A program made the position numbers and the translations under genes. Shown here piece after piece: positions 41,230-50,327 of a stretch of 64,000 nucleotides of DNA. Each line of letters starts with the position of its first letter. The first letter of the stretch is position 1. This DNA is from Noviherbaspirillum sedimenti. Its GTDB lineage: Bacteria > Pseudomonadota > Gammaproteobacteria > Burkholderiales > Burkholderiaceae_D. Below the pieces are notes generated by a model that was not told the DNA's origin, searched no databases, and saw nothing but the letters and a program-made list of their open reading frames with translations. The stretch spans positions 248,001 to 312,000 of the forward strand of contig NZ_QYUQ01000002.1 in assembly GCF_003590835.1 (NCBI RefSeq). Reading direction: 5' to 3'.

Positions 41230-43167
41230 ATGGATACCACCACACGGATACGGGAGCCGCAGGGCGCGGTCATGGCTTACCTGGAAGTCATCGGATCCGG
41301 CGCTGTTAAATCCTCGGTATTTCCCCTGCATGATGAAGTCGTGATTGGCCGCGATCCCCAGGATTCCCTGGCCCTGGACCATTTTCTCTGCATTCCGGAA
41401 CACACCGTCAGCCGGCGCCATGCGCGTATCATGCGGCGCGGCGACACCTATTTTGTCGAAGACCTGCATTCCTTTAATGGCACCTATGTCCTGGGTAACC
41501 GCCTGGCGCCGGGCGCCTGGCAGCCGCTGCATGAAGGCGACGAGCTCTCCGTGCCGTCGGCGCGCATGGTGTTCCACTCCCTGATCGTGCCGGCGCAGGA
41601 CAGTATGCCAAGCGTCATCACCAAAGTGGTCGATGCCACGCAATATGCGCAAACCATGCAGCCCAGCCAGAACACCAGCCAAGCCGACATGCAGCGGCTG
41701 GTGCACAAGCTGCATGCGATGGCGCAAGTGGGAATCGCGCTGGGGGCCGTGACCGACCGCGCCACCCTGACTGAAAAGATCATGATCTTCATCTTCGATC
41801 TTTTTCCGCTGGCTGAACGCGCGTTCATCCTCCTGAAAAAAAACGAGGGCGAGGCGCTGCTGCCGGTGGCGGCGCGCCGCCGTGATGGCACCGTGGAAGA
41901 CCCGGAGCGAGTACGCATTTCGCACACCATCGTCAATGAAGTGGTCAACAAGAAGCAAGCCATCCTGTCGGTGGATACCTTGTCCGATCGCTACTTCGGT
42001 TCGCAGGAATCGATCATCGCCCAGGCTATCCGCAGCGTCATGTGCGTGCCGCTGCTGCTGGAAGGCGAATGTCTCGGCCTGATCCAGGTCGACACCTCGT
42101 CCGACCCGTACGCCTTCAAGGAGCAGGACCTGGAAATGCTGACAGGGGTCTGCGCCGAGGCGGCGGTCGCCCTGAAGAATTTCCAGCTGTATTCCGATAT
42201 CGAGCGCCTGCTCGACGGCTTCGTTCGCGCCTCGGTGCAGGCGATCGAGGAACGCGACCCGGTCACTGCCGGCCATTCTTTCCGGGTGTCCGCCTACGCC
42301 GAGCATTTCGCGATGGCGGTGGACCGCGCCGACAGCCCCGAGCTGCGCCAGCTGGTGTTTTCCAAGGACCAGCTGCGCGAGATCCGTTACGCCGCGCTGC
42401 TGCACGACTTCGGCAAGGTCGGCGTGCGCGAGCATGTATTGCGCAAGGAAAAGAAGCTGCACCATGCCGACATGCGCATGCTGGAGCACCGCTTCCGGCA
42501 TGCGCGCGCCTGCCTGGAGCGCAAGGCCTGGCGCCAGCTGGCCGACCTGCACCTGGAGCGCGGCCTCAGCATGGCGGCCTTCCGCGCCGAGAAGGAACGT
42601 GTCGAGCAGGAATTGTTGCAGGAATCTGCACGCCTGGACGGCTTCCTGGCCGCAATACGGCGTGCCAATGAACCGGCCATTTCCGTCACCGAGGCTGCAG
42701 GTGAACTGCGCGAAGTGCTGGGCTACGCCTATCCGGAGGAAGCGGGCGTTGCCGCCCCCCTGCTGGGCGAGGATGAATTCCTCGCGCTCAGCATCACCAA
42801 GGGCTGCCTGACCGCCGACGAGCGCAAGCAGATCGAAGAGCATGTGGTCGATTCCTATTCCTTCCTGATCCTGATCCCCTGGACCCGCGACCTGGCCGGG
42901 GTGCCGTCGATCGCCCACGGCCACCATGAAAAACTGGATGGCTCCGGCTACCCGATGGGCTTGAAGGGCGACCAGATCTGCGTGCAGACGCGCATGCTGA
43001 CCATCTGCGACATCTACGATGCGCTCACCGCCCCCGACCGCCCATACAAGAAATCGGTGCCGGTGGAGCAGGCGCTGGATCTGATGTGGCTTGAATGCAA
43101 GGCGGGACATCTCGATTCCCGTCTGTTCAATGTATTTGTCGAATCCAGGGCATGGGCGGCCGCATGA
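41230..43167 (+). CDS. FHA-GAF-HD-GYP cyclic-di-GMP phosphodiesterase-like protein
   Basis: A 645-residue cytoplasmic protein. Order: FHA domain (about residues 15-115; VIGRDPQ, SRRHARI, NGTYVLGN), GAF domain (about 150-330), then an HD-GYP domain (about 335-640). The HD part has TAGHSFRVSAYAEHF and LHDFGKVG; the GYP part has GHGHHEKLDGSGYPMGLKG and ICDIYDALTAPDRPY. Between the two halves lies an insertion, so HD and HH are about 173 residues apart, roughly 100 more than usual. All metal ligands seem present, so it may hydrolyse cyclic di-GMP. The FHA domain would let it dock on a Thr-phosphorylated partner. Its stop overlaps the next start (ATGA). Confidence 0.9.
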   Translation: MDTTTRIREPQGAVMAYLEVIGSGAVKSSVFPLHDEVVIGRDPQDSLALDHFLCIPEHTVSRRHARIMRRGDTYFVEDLHSFNGTYVLGNRLAPGAWQPLHEGDELSVPSARMVFHSLIVPAQDSMPSVITKVVDATQYAQTMQPSQNTSQADMQRLVHKLHAMAQVGIALGAVTDRATLTEKIMIFIFDLFPLAERAFILLKKNEGEALLPVAARRRDGTVEDPERVRISHTIVNEVVNKKQAILSVDTLSDRYFGSQESIIAQAIRSVMCVPLLLEGECLGLIQVDTSSDPYAFKEQDLEMLTGVCAEAAVALKNFQLYSDIERLLDGFVRASVQAIEERDPVTAGHSFRVSAYAEHFAMAVDRADSPELRQLVFSKDQLREIRYAALLHDFGKVGVREHVLRKEKKLHHADMRMLEHRFRHARACLERKAWRQLADLHLERGLSMAAFRAEKERVEQELLQESARLDGFLAAIRRANEPAISVTEAAGELREVLGYAYPEEAGVAAPLLGEDEFLALSITKGCLTADERKQIEEHVVDSYSFLILIPWTRDLAGVPSIAHGHHEKLDGSGYPMGLKGDQICVQTRMLTICDIYDALTAPDRPYKKSVPVEQALDLMWLECKAGHLDSRLFNVFVESRAWAAA

Positions 43168-44570
43168 AAACTTTCCTTTCCGCGGGGTTGTGCGCAGCGC
43201 TCCTGAGCGCCTGCGCCGATGTCAGCATGCCGGCCTACCGGCAACCCGAAACCCCGACCAAGGCCGGCTGGTCGCAGTCGCAGCAGGCCGGCGCCACCGT
43301 CACTGCGCCAGCCGCCATCTCGCCGGACTGGTGGCGCGAATTCCACGACCCCACTCTGGACGATCTGGTGGCCAAGGCGATATCCGGCAACTTCGACATC
43401 AAGGTGCTGGCCGCGCGCATCAATGTCGCCAGCGCGCAGATCGGCGAAGCCCGCGCCGGCGCGCTACCGACCCTGGATGCTGGCGCCGGCGCCAGCTTCG
43501 AAAAAAGCACCGGACAAAAATTCACCAAGCAATTCAACCTCGCCACCCAGGTCAACTGGGACATCGACATCTGGGGCAAGGTGGCCAAGGGCGTGCAGGC
43601 CCAGACCGCCGAGTTCCGCGCCACCGAAGCCGACTGGCGCGCCGGTTACCTGACGCTGGTGTCGGATGTGTCGACGACCTATTTCCAGATCCTGCAGTTC
43701 GACGAACAGATCGACCAGCAGCGCAAAACCCTGGAAAAAAACCGCCAGATTCTCGCCACCTTCGAAGCCATGCTGCAAAACGGCCTGGTGCCGCAAACAC
43801 GGGTGCTGCAGCAACGCGCCGAGATCAATCGCCTGAGCAACGATCAGCTGGAACTGGACCGTTTGCGCAAGCTGGCCGGCAATGCGCTGTCGACCCTGGT
43901 GGGCGTGCCGGCCGGCGACTTCATCCTGCCTACCGGCCAGCTGCAGAAAACGGTGCAGCTGCCGCCGGTGCCGGCAGGCCTGCCGTCCGAGCTTCTGAAG
44001 CGTCGCCCTGATATTGTCGCCGCCGAGTATCGGGTGTTGTCGGCCTACGATCTGGTGGGGCAGGCCAAGCTGGCGCAACTGCCTTCGATCAGCCTGACCG
44101 GGCGTGGCGGCAGCGCCAGCTTTGCGCTGGGAAGCCTGCTCAAGTCCTTCACCCTCGGCTTTCTGCCCAGTATAAATTTCCCCATCTTCGACCCTAGCGT
44201 GAAAGCCCGCATCAAGACCAGCGAAGCGCAGACCCAGGTGTTTGAACAGGAATACCGGCGCACCGTGATGGCCGCCTTCGAGGAAGTCGAGAACGCGCTG
44301 GTGAACCTCGATTCCCACAAAAAGCAGCGGGTCGAGCTGCAGCAGGCAGTGGATAACCTGAACATCGTGGCGGCGCAAGTCCAGGCCCAATTGAAGGAAG
44401 GCCTGGTGTCTCAGCTGGAACTGTTCGAGACGGAGCGTTCACTACTGGGTGCGCAACTGGCCCTGTTGGCCAACCACCAGCAACTGCTGTCGGATACGGT
44501 GACCTTGTACAAGGCCATGGGTGGCGGCTGGCCGACCGTCGACGTCGCCAGTTCCGTCAAGGACCAGTAA
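43164..44570 (+). CDS. TolC-like outer membrane factor (NodT-type lipoprotein)
   Basis: A 468-residue outer membrane efflux protein. The signal peptide ends in the lipobox LLSAC (Cys near residue 16), as in NodT/OprM-type proteins. The mature sequence has WWREFHDPTLDDLVAKAI, two repeats of the long helical hairpin (for example ARINVASAQIGEARAGALPTL and, later, LLKRRPDIVAAEYRVLSAYDLVGQAKLAQLP), and GLVSQLELFETERSLL. It provides the outer membrane channel for the type I exporter together with the adaptor encoded two genes downstream. It is translationally coupled to the HD-GYP gene. Confidence 0.92.
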   Translation: MKTFLSAGLCAALLSACADVSMPAYRQPETPTKAGWSQSQQAGATVTAPAAISPDWWREFHDPTLDDLVAKAISGNFDIKVLAARINVASAQIGEARAGALPTLDAGAGASFEKSTGQKFTKQFNLATQVNWDIDIWGKVAKGVQAQTAEFRATEADWRAGYLTLVSDVSTTYFQILQFDEQIDQQRKTLEKNRQILATFEAMLQNGLVPQTRVLQQRAEINRLSNDQLELDRLRKLAGNALSTLVGVPAGDFILPTGQLQKTVQLPPVPAGLPSELLKRRPDIVAAEYRVLSAYDLVGQAKLAQLPSISLTGRGGSASFALGSLLKSFTLGFLPSINFPIFDPSVKARIKTSEAQTQVFEQEYRRTVMAAFEEVENALVNLDSHKKQRVELQQAVDNLNIVAAQVQAQLKEGLVSQLELFETERSLLGAQLALLANHQQLLSDTVTLYKAMGGGWPTVDVASSVKDQ

Positions 44571-44582
44571 GCGGACGCATGC

Positions 44583-46346
44583 ATGGCACAGCCGACCATT
44601 GTCCCCGACAGCGCGCCGCGCACCGGCATGCCGCCATTGCCAGCCTGTGCCATCCTGCTGCAGCCGGTCTCGCACCCGGAACTGGGCGAGATCCGCATCG
44701 ACGACAGCCTGTTTGCCATCGGCCGCACCGAAGCGCCATTCGTCGCCTACCCGCCCGAAATCGTCGCCGACCTGTCGCGTCGCCACGCCAGAATTTTTGC
44801 CGAATCCGGCACGGTGTACCTGGCCGACCTCGACAGCAAGAATGGCACCACGGTCAACGGCGTCAGCGCGCAGCAGAAAATCACCCGCCTGGCGAACGGC
44901 GACGAGATCTGCTTTGCCGGCCGGCTATCCTACCGGGTAAGCTTGCGCCAGGCGAACGCGGCGCCAGCGCACGGCGCGAAACTGGCCAGCCTGAGCCTGA
45001 TCCCGGAACGCAACGACCTCGGCCTGCAGCCGATCGTCATCTCCCGCTTCCCATTTTTAATCAGCAAGAGCGACGATAGCTTTGCCCGCTACAGGCAGGA
45101 TCATCCGCACCAGGTGAATTACCTGTCGCGCCGCCATGCCCATATCTTCGTCAAAGGCGGCGATCCCTTTATTGAAGATCTCGGCAGCACCAATGGCACT
45201 TTCGTCAACGGCAAGCGCCTGGACGAACATGCCGTGCCCTTGCACGAGGGGGATGTGCTGGCCATCGGCGGCCATCACTTCGTCTACACGCTCAGCCTGC
45301 AGCAGGAGGCGACGACGCTGGAGCCAACCGTAACCCGGCTGGATGCAGCGGCGCGCGCCAGTGCCACCGGTGTAGCTGCCAGTGTGCCGCTTGCCGGCGC
45401 CGCCGCAATGGCGCCGGCAAGCACAGCCGGTAGCGCAGGCGGGGCAGGCACGGCAGCGGCCGGCAGCGCGGCGGACAGTGACAAGACGACCTTCGTGGCG
45501 GCAGCCGGATCGTTCCTGGATATTTTTTGCGTGGATCACGGCAGGCCGCAGGAGGATGAAGTCAACCGTGACGCGCAGCAGGCAGGCGGCACGGCCGGGC
45601 AAGGCGCCGAGCGCTTGCCCGGGCAGCAGGGCGGGGCGCGCGGCAAGCTCGCCGTGTTCGCCGCCGAACTGGCGCAGGCCTTCGGCGGCGGCGAACGCCG
45701 CCTCGGTCTGGGCGAAAAATGGTGGCGCCTGCCGGCCCTGGCCGGTGCGCTGCTGACCGCTGCCGTGCTGGCCTATCTTGCCAACGATCCCGAGCGTGAA
45801 TTGCGCGGCATGCTGGACGATGGCGAATATGCGCGCGCCGCCACGGCGGCGGCCGGGTACCTCGCACAAGCACCTGAGCAGGCGCAGTTGAGAGCGCTCG
45901 GCACGGAAGCCTTGCTCAAGGCTAAGGTGCCGCAATGGCAGGCGCTATTGCGGGCGCGCCAGTTTCAGCGCGCCGATGCGGCGCTGGCCGAGATGAAGCA
46001 ACTGGCGCGCAACAATGCCGACGTCCAGCCGCTGCTGGCCGAACTGGAATGGGTCGGCCGGCTGGAGCAATTCGTGGTGGCGCGCGGCGGCGCTGAACAG
46101 CCGGTGCTGGATGGTGGCGTGGGCGCCGATAGCGCCGGCATCCAGCGCCTGCTGCGACAATGGGACGACGACACGCTTGGCCATCAGCAGGCTTTTGCCA
46201 TTATTTCATCGTATGTCCCGGAATTCCGCGACCAGTATGCGCAGGCGCTCAGCCATGTGCGCAAGCTGGCGCTGTTAAGCGGCCAGCAAACGAAAGGAGG
46301 GCAGGACAATGGCGACCAGCGTCAGCCGCCTGAAGTCGCTCACTGA
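44583..46346 (+). CDS. Double-FHA membrane protein
   Basis: A 587-residue protein with two FHA domains: the first about residues 35-125 (FAIGRTEAPF, LSRRHARIFAE, SKNGTTVNG), the second about 150-240 (LSRRHAHIFVKGG, GSTNGTFVNGKRLDE). The phosphothreonine-contact residues (SRRH, NGT) are intact in both. An Ala/Gly-rich linker follows, then one membrane helix (about 380-400, LPALAGALLTAAVLAYLA) and a helical TPR-like tail. It lies between the TolC-like and adaptor genes and overlaps the adaptor start by 38 bases, so it is very likely part of the exporter complex. It is a natural receptor for a kinase signal. Confidence 0.9.
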   Translation: MAQPTIVPDSAPRTGMPPLPACAILLQPVSHPELGEIRIDDSLFAIGRTEAPFVAYPPEIVADLSRRHARIFAESGTVYLADLDSKNGTTVNGVSAQQKITRLANGDEICFAGRLSYRVSLRQANAAPAHGAKLASLSLIPERNDLGLQPIVISRFPFLISKSDDSFARYRQDHPHQVNYLSRRHAHIFVKGGDPFIEDLGSTNGTFVNGKRLDEHAVPLHEGDVLAIGGHHFVYTLSLQQEATTLEPTVTRLDAAARASATGVAASVPLAGAAAMAPASTAGSAGGAGTAAAGSAADSDKTTFVAAAGSFLDIFCVDHGRPQEDEVNRDAQQAGGTAGQGAERLPGQQGGARGKLAVFAAELAQAFGGGERRLGLGEKWWRLPALAGALLTAAVLAYLANDPERELRGMLDDGEYARAATAAAGYLAQAPEQAQLRALGTEALLKAKVPQWQALLRARQFQRADAALAEMKQLARNNADVQPLLAELEWVGRLEQFVVARGGAEQPVLDGGVGADSAGIQRLLRQWDDDTLGHQQAFAIISSYVPEFRDQYAQALSHVRKLALLSGQQTKGGQDNGDQRQPPEVAH

Positions 46347-47685
46347 GGCGCTCGAGGACCACAGCGCCGAAGGCATCGCGATCCTTTCCGCCGAACCCTC
46401 GCGCTACATCCATGCCGCTGTGGTGGCCACCGCGGCGCTGGTGCTGGTGGCGCTGCTCTGGTCCTTTTTCGGCCACGCCGACGTCATCGTTACTGCCCCG
46501 GGCACGCTCTGGCCGAAATCGGAAGTGCGGCGATTCTATGCGCCGATCGACGGCGAACTGGCCAATATCTACATTGCCGAAGGCCAGCCCGTGCTCAAGG
46601 GCGACGTCATGGCCCGCCTCAATGCCCGTGGCGCCATCGAAGCGGCCACCAATGCGCTTGACGCCCAGCTGAAAATGGAATCTGCCGAGCGCGAATGGCG
46701 CGAATTTCCCGAAAAAAAGGCGCTGTTGCAGCGCCGTGCCGACGCCCTGAAGGACGCGGTCGCAGTCGAAGAGCGCCAGCACCAGCAGCGGCTGGCAGAG
46801 GGCACCAGCAGCCTGGCCCAGGGCCAGCAGGCACAGCTGCAGGAGGCCCGCACCAATGTCGATGAAGCGCGCCGCGCACGCGATGCCGCAAAACTGGAAG
46901 CGGAAAAATTCCAGCGCCTGTTCGCCATGCCGGGCGGCGGCGGCGTTTCGCAATTGCAGGTCGAAGGCAAGAAGAATGCCCTGCTGGCGGCGGAAAACGC
47001 CTTGCGCGTGGCGCAGTCGCGGGTCAGCGAGCTGGGGGCGCGCCAGAGCCTGGAATCCACCCAGGCCCGCTCGCAGCTGGAAACCAGCGGCCAGCAGTTG
47101 ACCAGCCTGCGCCTGCAGCAGGAAGCTGCCGAGAAGGAAGTGGCCAACGTCGAGGAAAAGCTGCGCCTGCAGGTCCAGACCGCGCGCCTGGTGGCTGACG
47201 CTGCCGCCCGCATTCGCTTCGAGAACATCGACAAGGATAATTTTCTGCTGATTATCGCCCCGGTGGACGGCGTCATCACCGATGTCACGTCTACCCAGCC
47301 CGGCGACAAGATCCAGGCCAACACCCCGCTGGGCGGCATTGCCCCCAAGGATGCCAAGCCCATCGTGAAAGTCGAGATTGCCGAACACGACCGCGCGTTC
47401 CTGAAGGAGGGCTTGCCGGTCCAGCTGAAATTCAACGCCTTTCCCTACCAGCGTTATGGCTTGATCAAGGGGACGCTCGAATACATCTCGCCGGCCACCA
47501 AGCCCTCACCGGAAACCAAGCTGCCGGTCTACGAGGGACGCATCACCCTGGCGCGCGACCATTACCTGGTCGGCGACAAGAAATATCCGCTACGCTATGG
47601 CATGACGGCGGCGGCCGAGGTCGTCGTGCGCGAGCGGCGCCTGATCGACCTCGCGCTGGACCCGTTCAGGGATATCGGCGGCTGA
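46309..47685 (+). CDS. HlyD-family membrane fusion protein of a type I exporter
   Basis: A 458-residue periplasmic adaptor. One N-terminal membrane helix (about residues 35-52, AAVVATAALVLVALLWSFFG), then the half-lipoyl strand (SEVRRFYAPIDGELANIYI, EGQPVLKGDVMARL), a long coiled coil (about 115-305), the second half-lipoyl part (IIAPVDGVITDVTSTQPGDKI) and a beta-barrel C-terminus (HDRAFLKEGLPVQLKFNAFPYQRYG). AAAGGAGG lies before the ATG, inside the end of the FHA gene. It would join the C39 ABC exporter to the TolC-like protein. No other ABC exporter of this type lies in the window, so the one at 7.3 kb is its probable partner. Confidence 0.92.
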   Translation: MATSVSRLKSLTEALEDHSAEGIAILSAEPSRYIHAAVVATAALVLVALLWSFFGHADVIVTAPGTLWPKSEVRRFYAPIDGELANIYIAEGQPVLKGDVMARLNARGAIEAATNALDAQLKMESAEREWREFPEKKALLQRRADALKDAVAVEERQHQQRLAEGTSSLAQGQQAQLQEARTNVDEARRARDAAKLEAEKFQRLFAMPGGGGVSQLQVEGKKNALLAAENALRVAQSRVSELGARQSLESTQARSQLETSGQQLTSLRLQQEAAEKEVANVEEKLRLQVQTARLVADAAARIRFENIDKDNFLLIIAPVDGVITDVTSTQPGDKIQANTPLGGIAPKDAKPIVKVEIAEHDRAFLKEGLPVQLKFNAFPYQRYGLIKGTLEYISPATKPSPETKLPVYEGRITLARDHYLVGDKKYPLRYGMTAAAEVVVRERRLIDLALDPFRDIGG

Positions 47686-47722
47686 TGGCGGGCCGGGCGC
47701 AACGCCGCTTAAATGCCGCCGC

Positions 47723-48331
47723 TTACTTGAGCAGACCTTCGGTCTTCATCGCTGCGCGTACGCCAGAGCGATCGGCGACGCGGGCCATGAACGCCGGAAT
47801 ATTGACCCATTTACTCAGGTCAAGCTTGACGAGGCCAGCCCAGCTCAGGGCCGTGAATAGATAGGCATCGGCGACCGTATAACGCTCGCCCGCGACGTAT
47901 GGCTGCTTTTCCAGCGAGGCTTCCAGCGCCTTCAGACGCCGTTCGATCGTGGCGGTCTGGACGACTTTCATTTCGGCCGTCATCTGCGGATTGAACAGGG
48001 CGCCGATCTGCTTGTGGACTTCGGTCGCCACAAAGTTCAGCGCCGACATTTGCTGGTAGCGCTCGGTGGTCCCGGCTTTCGCCACCAGGCCGGATTCCGG
48101 TTTGAGGTCGGCGAGGTATTGGCAGATTACGCCGACTTCGGTAATGACCTGGCCATCGTCCAGCTCCATTGCAGGGACATAGCCTTTCGGATTGATTTTC
48201 CAGTAATCGTCGCCGGCCGCAGTTTTTTTGGTGGGGATATCGACCCGTACCAGTTCCAGTGGTATGCCGACTTCGCAGGCGACGATATGCGGGGCGAGGG
48301 AGCAGGCGCCGGGAGAGTAATACAGCTTCAT
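47723..48331 (-). CDS. Glutathione S-transferase
   Basis: A 202-residue cytosolic GST. The thioredoxin-like N-terminal domain starts MKLYYSPGACSLAPHIVA, with the Ser/Cys of the beta-class type active site, and has GYVPAMELDDGQVITEVGVICQYLAD, containing the glutathione-binding ES/EV-type segment and the cis-Pro. The C-terminal helical domain has PYVAGERYTVADAYLF. Beta-class GSTs bind glutathione and may act in detoxification or dehalogenation. The ATG at 48331 follows AAGGAAACCTTG. It is convergent with the exporter operon and has no functional link that I can see. Confidence 0.92.
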   Translation of the reverse strand: MKLYYSPGACSLAPHIVACEVGIPLELVRVDIPTKKTAAGDDYWKINPKGYVPAMELDDGQVITEVGVICQYLADLKPESGLVAKAGTTERYQQMSALNFVATEVHKQIGALFNPQMTAEMKVVQTATIERRLKALEASLEKQPYVAGERYTVADAYLFTALSWAGLVKLDLSKWVNIPAFMARVADRSGVRAAMKTEGLLK

Positions 48332-48832
48332 CAAGGTTTCCTTTTATTTAGAGTGTGTATTGTTGACGGAATTGGGTGGGAATGCGATTTCTAATGGGAA
48401 ACTTTATCACACAAGAATTAATTTTTTTGGAAGGCAGGAATGTCGAAAATATTGGAAAAGCCGGGATCACTCCGGCAGCAGCATCACCAGCTTCAAATTG
48501 GGCAGGCAGTGCCGAGTAATGTGAACCGCAACGGCTTCGGAGGCGTCATGGCGTTGGGCTGAACTTTGCTCGCAAGGCGGCATTGGAAAGATGCATGGCC
48601 CGTGTAAGGCTTACGATGCCAGAGTAGGATTTACATTAGCCCTCGTTGCATTTCACGCAATGCACGCCGTCCTTCTGCCAGGTCCTGCCAGGAAATGCAG
48701 GATTTGGAGGAAAAAAAACAAATAATTGCCTACTTGGCCGCAACATCTGGCTTGCGGCTGCTGCTGGCATGACTAATGCGTTTATTACCTTTCCCGGTGC
48801 TTACCGGATTTATCCTATACAGGAGATTAATC
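48332..48832. other. Intergenic region upstream of the Q/N-rich gene
   Basis: There are 501 bases containing no confident gene. A 40-codon frame at 48440-48562 (MSKILEKPGSLRQQHHQLQ) has AAGGCAGGA before its ATG and could be a small protein, but nothing else supports it. No terminator or known RNA was recognised. Confidence 0.3.
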
Positions 48833-49111
48833 ATGGCCAACCAGGACCAGCAAAATCCCAAGCAGCAGAACCCAAAACAGCAGAATCCAAAACAGCAGAA
48901 TCAGAACATCAACCCATCAACTTCACCGGACAAGAAGCAACAGAACCAGAATCTGGGGCAACAGAATCTAGGGCAGCAAAACCCGAAGCAGCAAAACCAG
49001 AATCTGAACCAGCAAAATCCGAATCAACAAAATCCGAAACAGCAGAACCTGAATCAGTCAAATCAGAGCCAGCAGGATAAGAGCAAGAGCAAGCAGGACA
49101 AGAACCGTTAA
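48833..49111 (+). CDS. Gln/Asn-rich repeat protein
   Basis: A 92-residue hydrophilic protein made mostly of QQNPK and QQNLGQ/QQNLN-type repeats, with a short interruption (PSTSPDKK) and a Lys-rich end (DKSKSKQDKNR). Glutamine and asparagine make up about half of it. There is no signal peptide. The start at MANQDQQNPK follows GGAGATTAATC; the earlier in-frame ATG would add a membrane-like stretch that lacks family support. Such prion-like composition suggests disorder or self-assembly. Its function is unknown. A second, shifted frame over the same repeats is a shadow. Confidence 0.65.
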   Translation: MANQDQQNPKQQNPKQQNPKQQNQNINPSTSPDKKQQNQNLGQQNLGQQNPKQQNQNLNQQNPNQQNPKQQNLNQSNQSQQDKSKSKQDKNR

Positions 49112-49170
49112 TCCACCTGGAACATTTCCCCGGCTTCCGAAGGAGGTCGGGTGTAATTCATGGATCGGAA

Positions 49171-49728
49171 ATGGACGACAATGCCGGGGAAGTGACTGAA
49201 ATCTATGCGACGTTGGCTGGCAGAGTCGATGACGATATGGTGCAGCGATTCTTCAAGCAACTGGCAAATGCCGTTTCCAACGGTGTGCAAAGTCTGCACC
49301 TGATGGTCCAGTCAACGGGCGGCATTATCAGTGAGGGCATTGCCCTCTATAATTATTTAAGGTGCCTGCCCATCGAACTTACGACTTACAACACCGGCAC
49401 AGTACAGTCCATCGCCGTCATTGTATTTTTGGCGGGAAGCAAAAGAAAAGCCTCCAGAACGGCAACTTTCATGCTGCACAAGGCGACATTCTATGCAGGT
49501 TCGCCCACCACTTCTTTCCAGCTCAGTGCGGCAACGCAGTCCTTGATGGTGGATGATGGCAGGATCGAAAGCATCCTCAAGCAATACATTGCGATGCCAG
49601 AAGAAAAATGGGACGTCCATCGGTTTGTCGATCTGTTCATCACGGCAGACGAGGCGCTGAAATTTGGCCTGATTGACGAGATTGCCGATTTTGCACCGCC
49701 GCCCGGAGCGATGCTGATCAATATCTGA
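49171..49728 (+). CDS. ClpP-like serine protease
   Basis: A 185-residue protein of the ClpP/crotonase fold. It has LMVQSTGGIISEGIALYNYL (ClpP substrate strand), the nucleophile Ser80 in GTVQSIAVIVF (ClpP: GQAASM), the His103 in MLHKATF (ClpP: MIHQP), and TADEALKFGLIDEI, matching the ClpP end. It is more divergent than housekeeping ClpP and has no Clp ATPase gene nearby. It may be one of the ClpP-like proteases found apart from clpX. It follows the Q/N-rich gene by 59 bases and may share its transcript. Confidence 0.82.
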   Translation: MDDNAGEVTEIYATLAGRVDDDMVQRFFKQLANAVSNGVQSLHLMVQSTGGIISEGIALYNYLRCLPIELTTYNTGTVQSIAVIVFLAGSKRKASRTATFMLHKATFYAGSPTTSFQLSAATQSLMVDDGRIESILKQYIAMPEEKWDVHRFVDLFITADEALKFGLIDEIADFAPPPGAMLINI

Positions 49729-49746
49729 AACAGACGTCCCCTGCCT

Positions 49747-50283
49747 TCAAAAATGGCGCTTCACAATTTCGCTGAAGGCCTCTTCCGCTGACATTCCCTT
49801 CTTCATCAGTTCAGTGATTTCGTCGGAATGGGCTTCAATCCCGCGCGGCAGCATTTGCCGGTTATTCTTGAAGTAAGCGTATTTTTCAGTATCCACCAAA
49901 TCCTTGGCCTTGACTGCCGCCGCACTGCTTCGACTGCTGCCACTGCCGACACCACCCACGCGTGTCGTACCGCTTGCTTTACCGCCACCCGCCAGTGCTG
50001 TTTTGACCTGATCCAGCGTAATGACGCCGGTGGCGTTGCTCCCGGTAAATTCATTGTCTTGCGGGTGCAGCAAATGATGATTGTTGTCAAACGCCATTTT
50101 TTTGCCGGCGCTGTTAATGACTTGATAATTCGGGCCCTGTGCACTTCCGCCCAGCGTGAACTGGACCCGGTCGCCATAGGTTTCCATCTGGCGTATCACG
50201 TCCTTCAGGTAATCCCCCTTGAGGGTTTCAATCTTGCCATTCCAGCGTTTGTTTTTAGTCGTCGTCAAAATACGTTGTTCCAA
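49747..50283 (-). CDS. Hypothetical protein downstream of the DEAD-box gene
   Basis: A 178-residue soluble protein with a globular-looking N-terminus (KNKRWNGKIETLKGDYLKDVIRQMETYGDRVQFTLGG) and DNEFTGSNATGVITLDQVKTAL. A Gly/Ser linker (GGVGSGSSRSSAAAV) leads to a helical C-terminus (RGIEAHSDEITELMKKGMSAEEAFSEIVKRHF). I do not recognise the family. It lies 44 bases after the helicase gene on the same strand and may be co-transcribed with it. Confidence 0.6.
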   Translation of the reverse strand: MEQRILTTTKNKRWNGKIETLKGDYLKDVIRQMETYGDRVQFTLGGSAQGPNYQVINSAGKKMAFDNNHHLLHPQDNEFTGSNATGVITLDQVKTALAGGGKASGTTRVGGVGSGSSRSSAAAVKAKDLVDTEKYAYFKNNRQMLPRGIEAHSDEITELMKKGMSAEEAFSEIVKRHF

Positions 50284-50327
50284 AAAAGATAAGTAAATGC
50301 CTGTCCCAACAAATGCCTGTTCCAGGC

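Noticed and set aside
41158..43110. A 650-codon open frame antisense to the FHA-GAF-HD-GYP gene
   Set aside because: It mirrors the codon bias of the true gene and has no domain signature.
48840..49090. Regularly spaced CAGCAGAA-type repeats taken for a CRISPR array
   Set aside because: The units are short, uneven and in frame, encoding QQNPK repeats; there are no spacers of uniform length and no cas genes.
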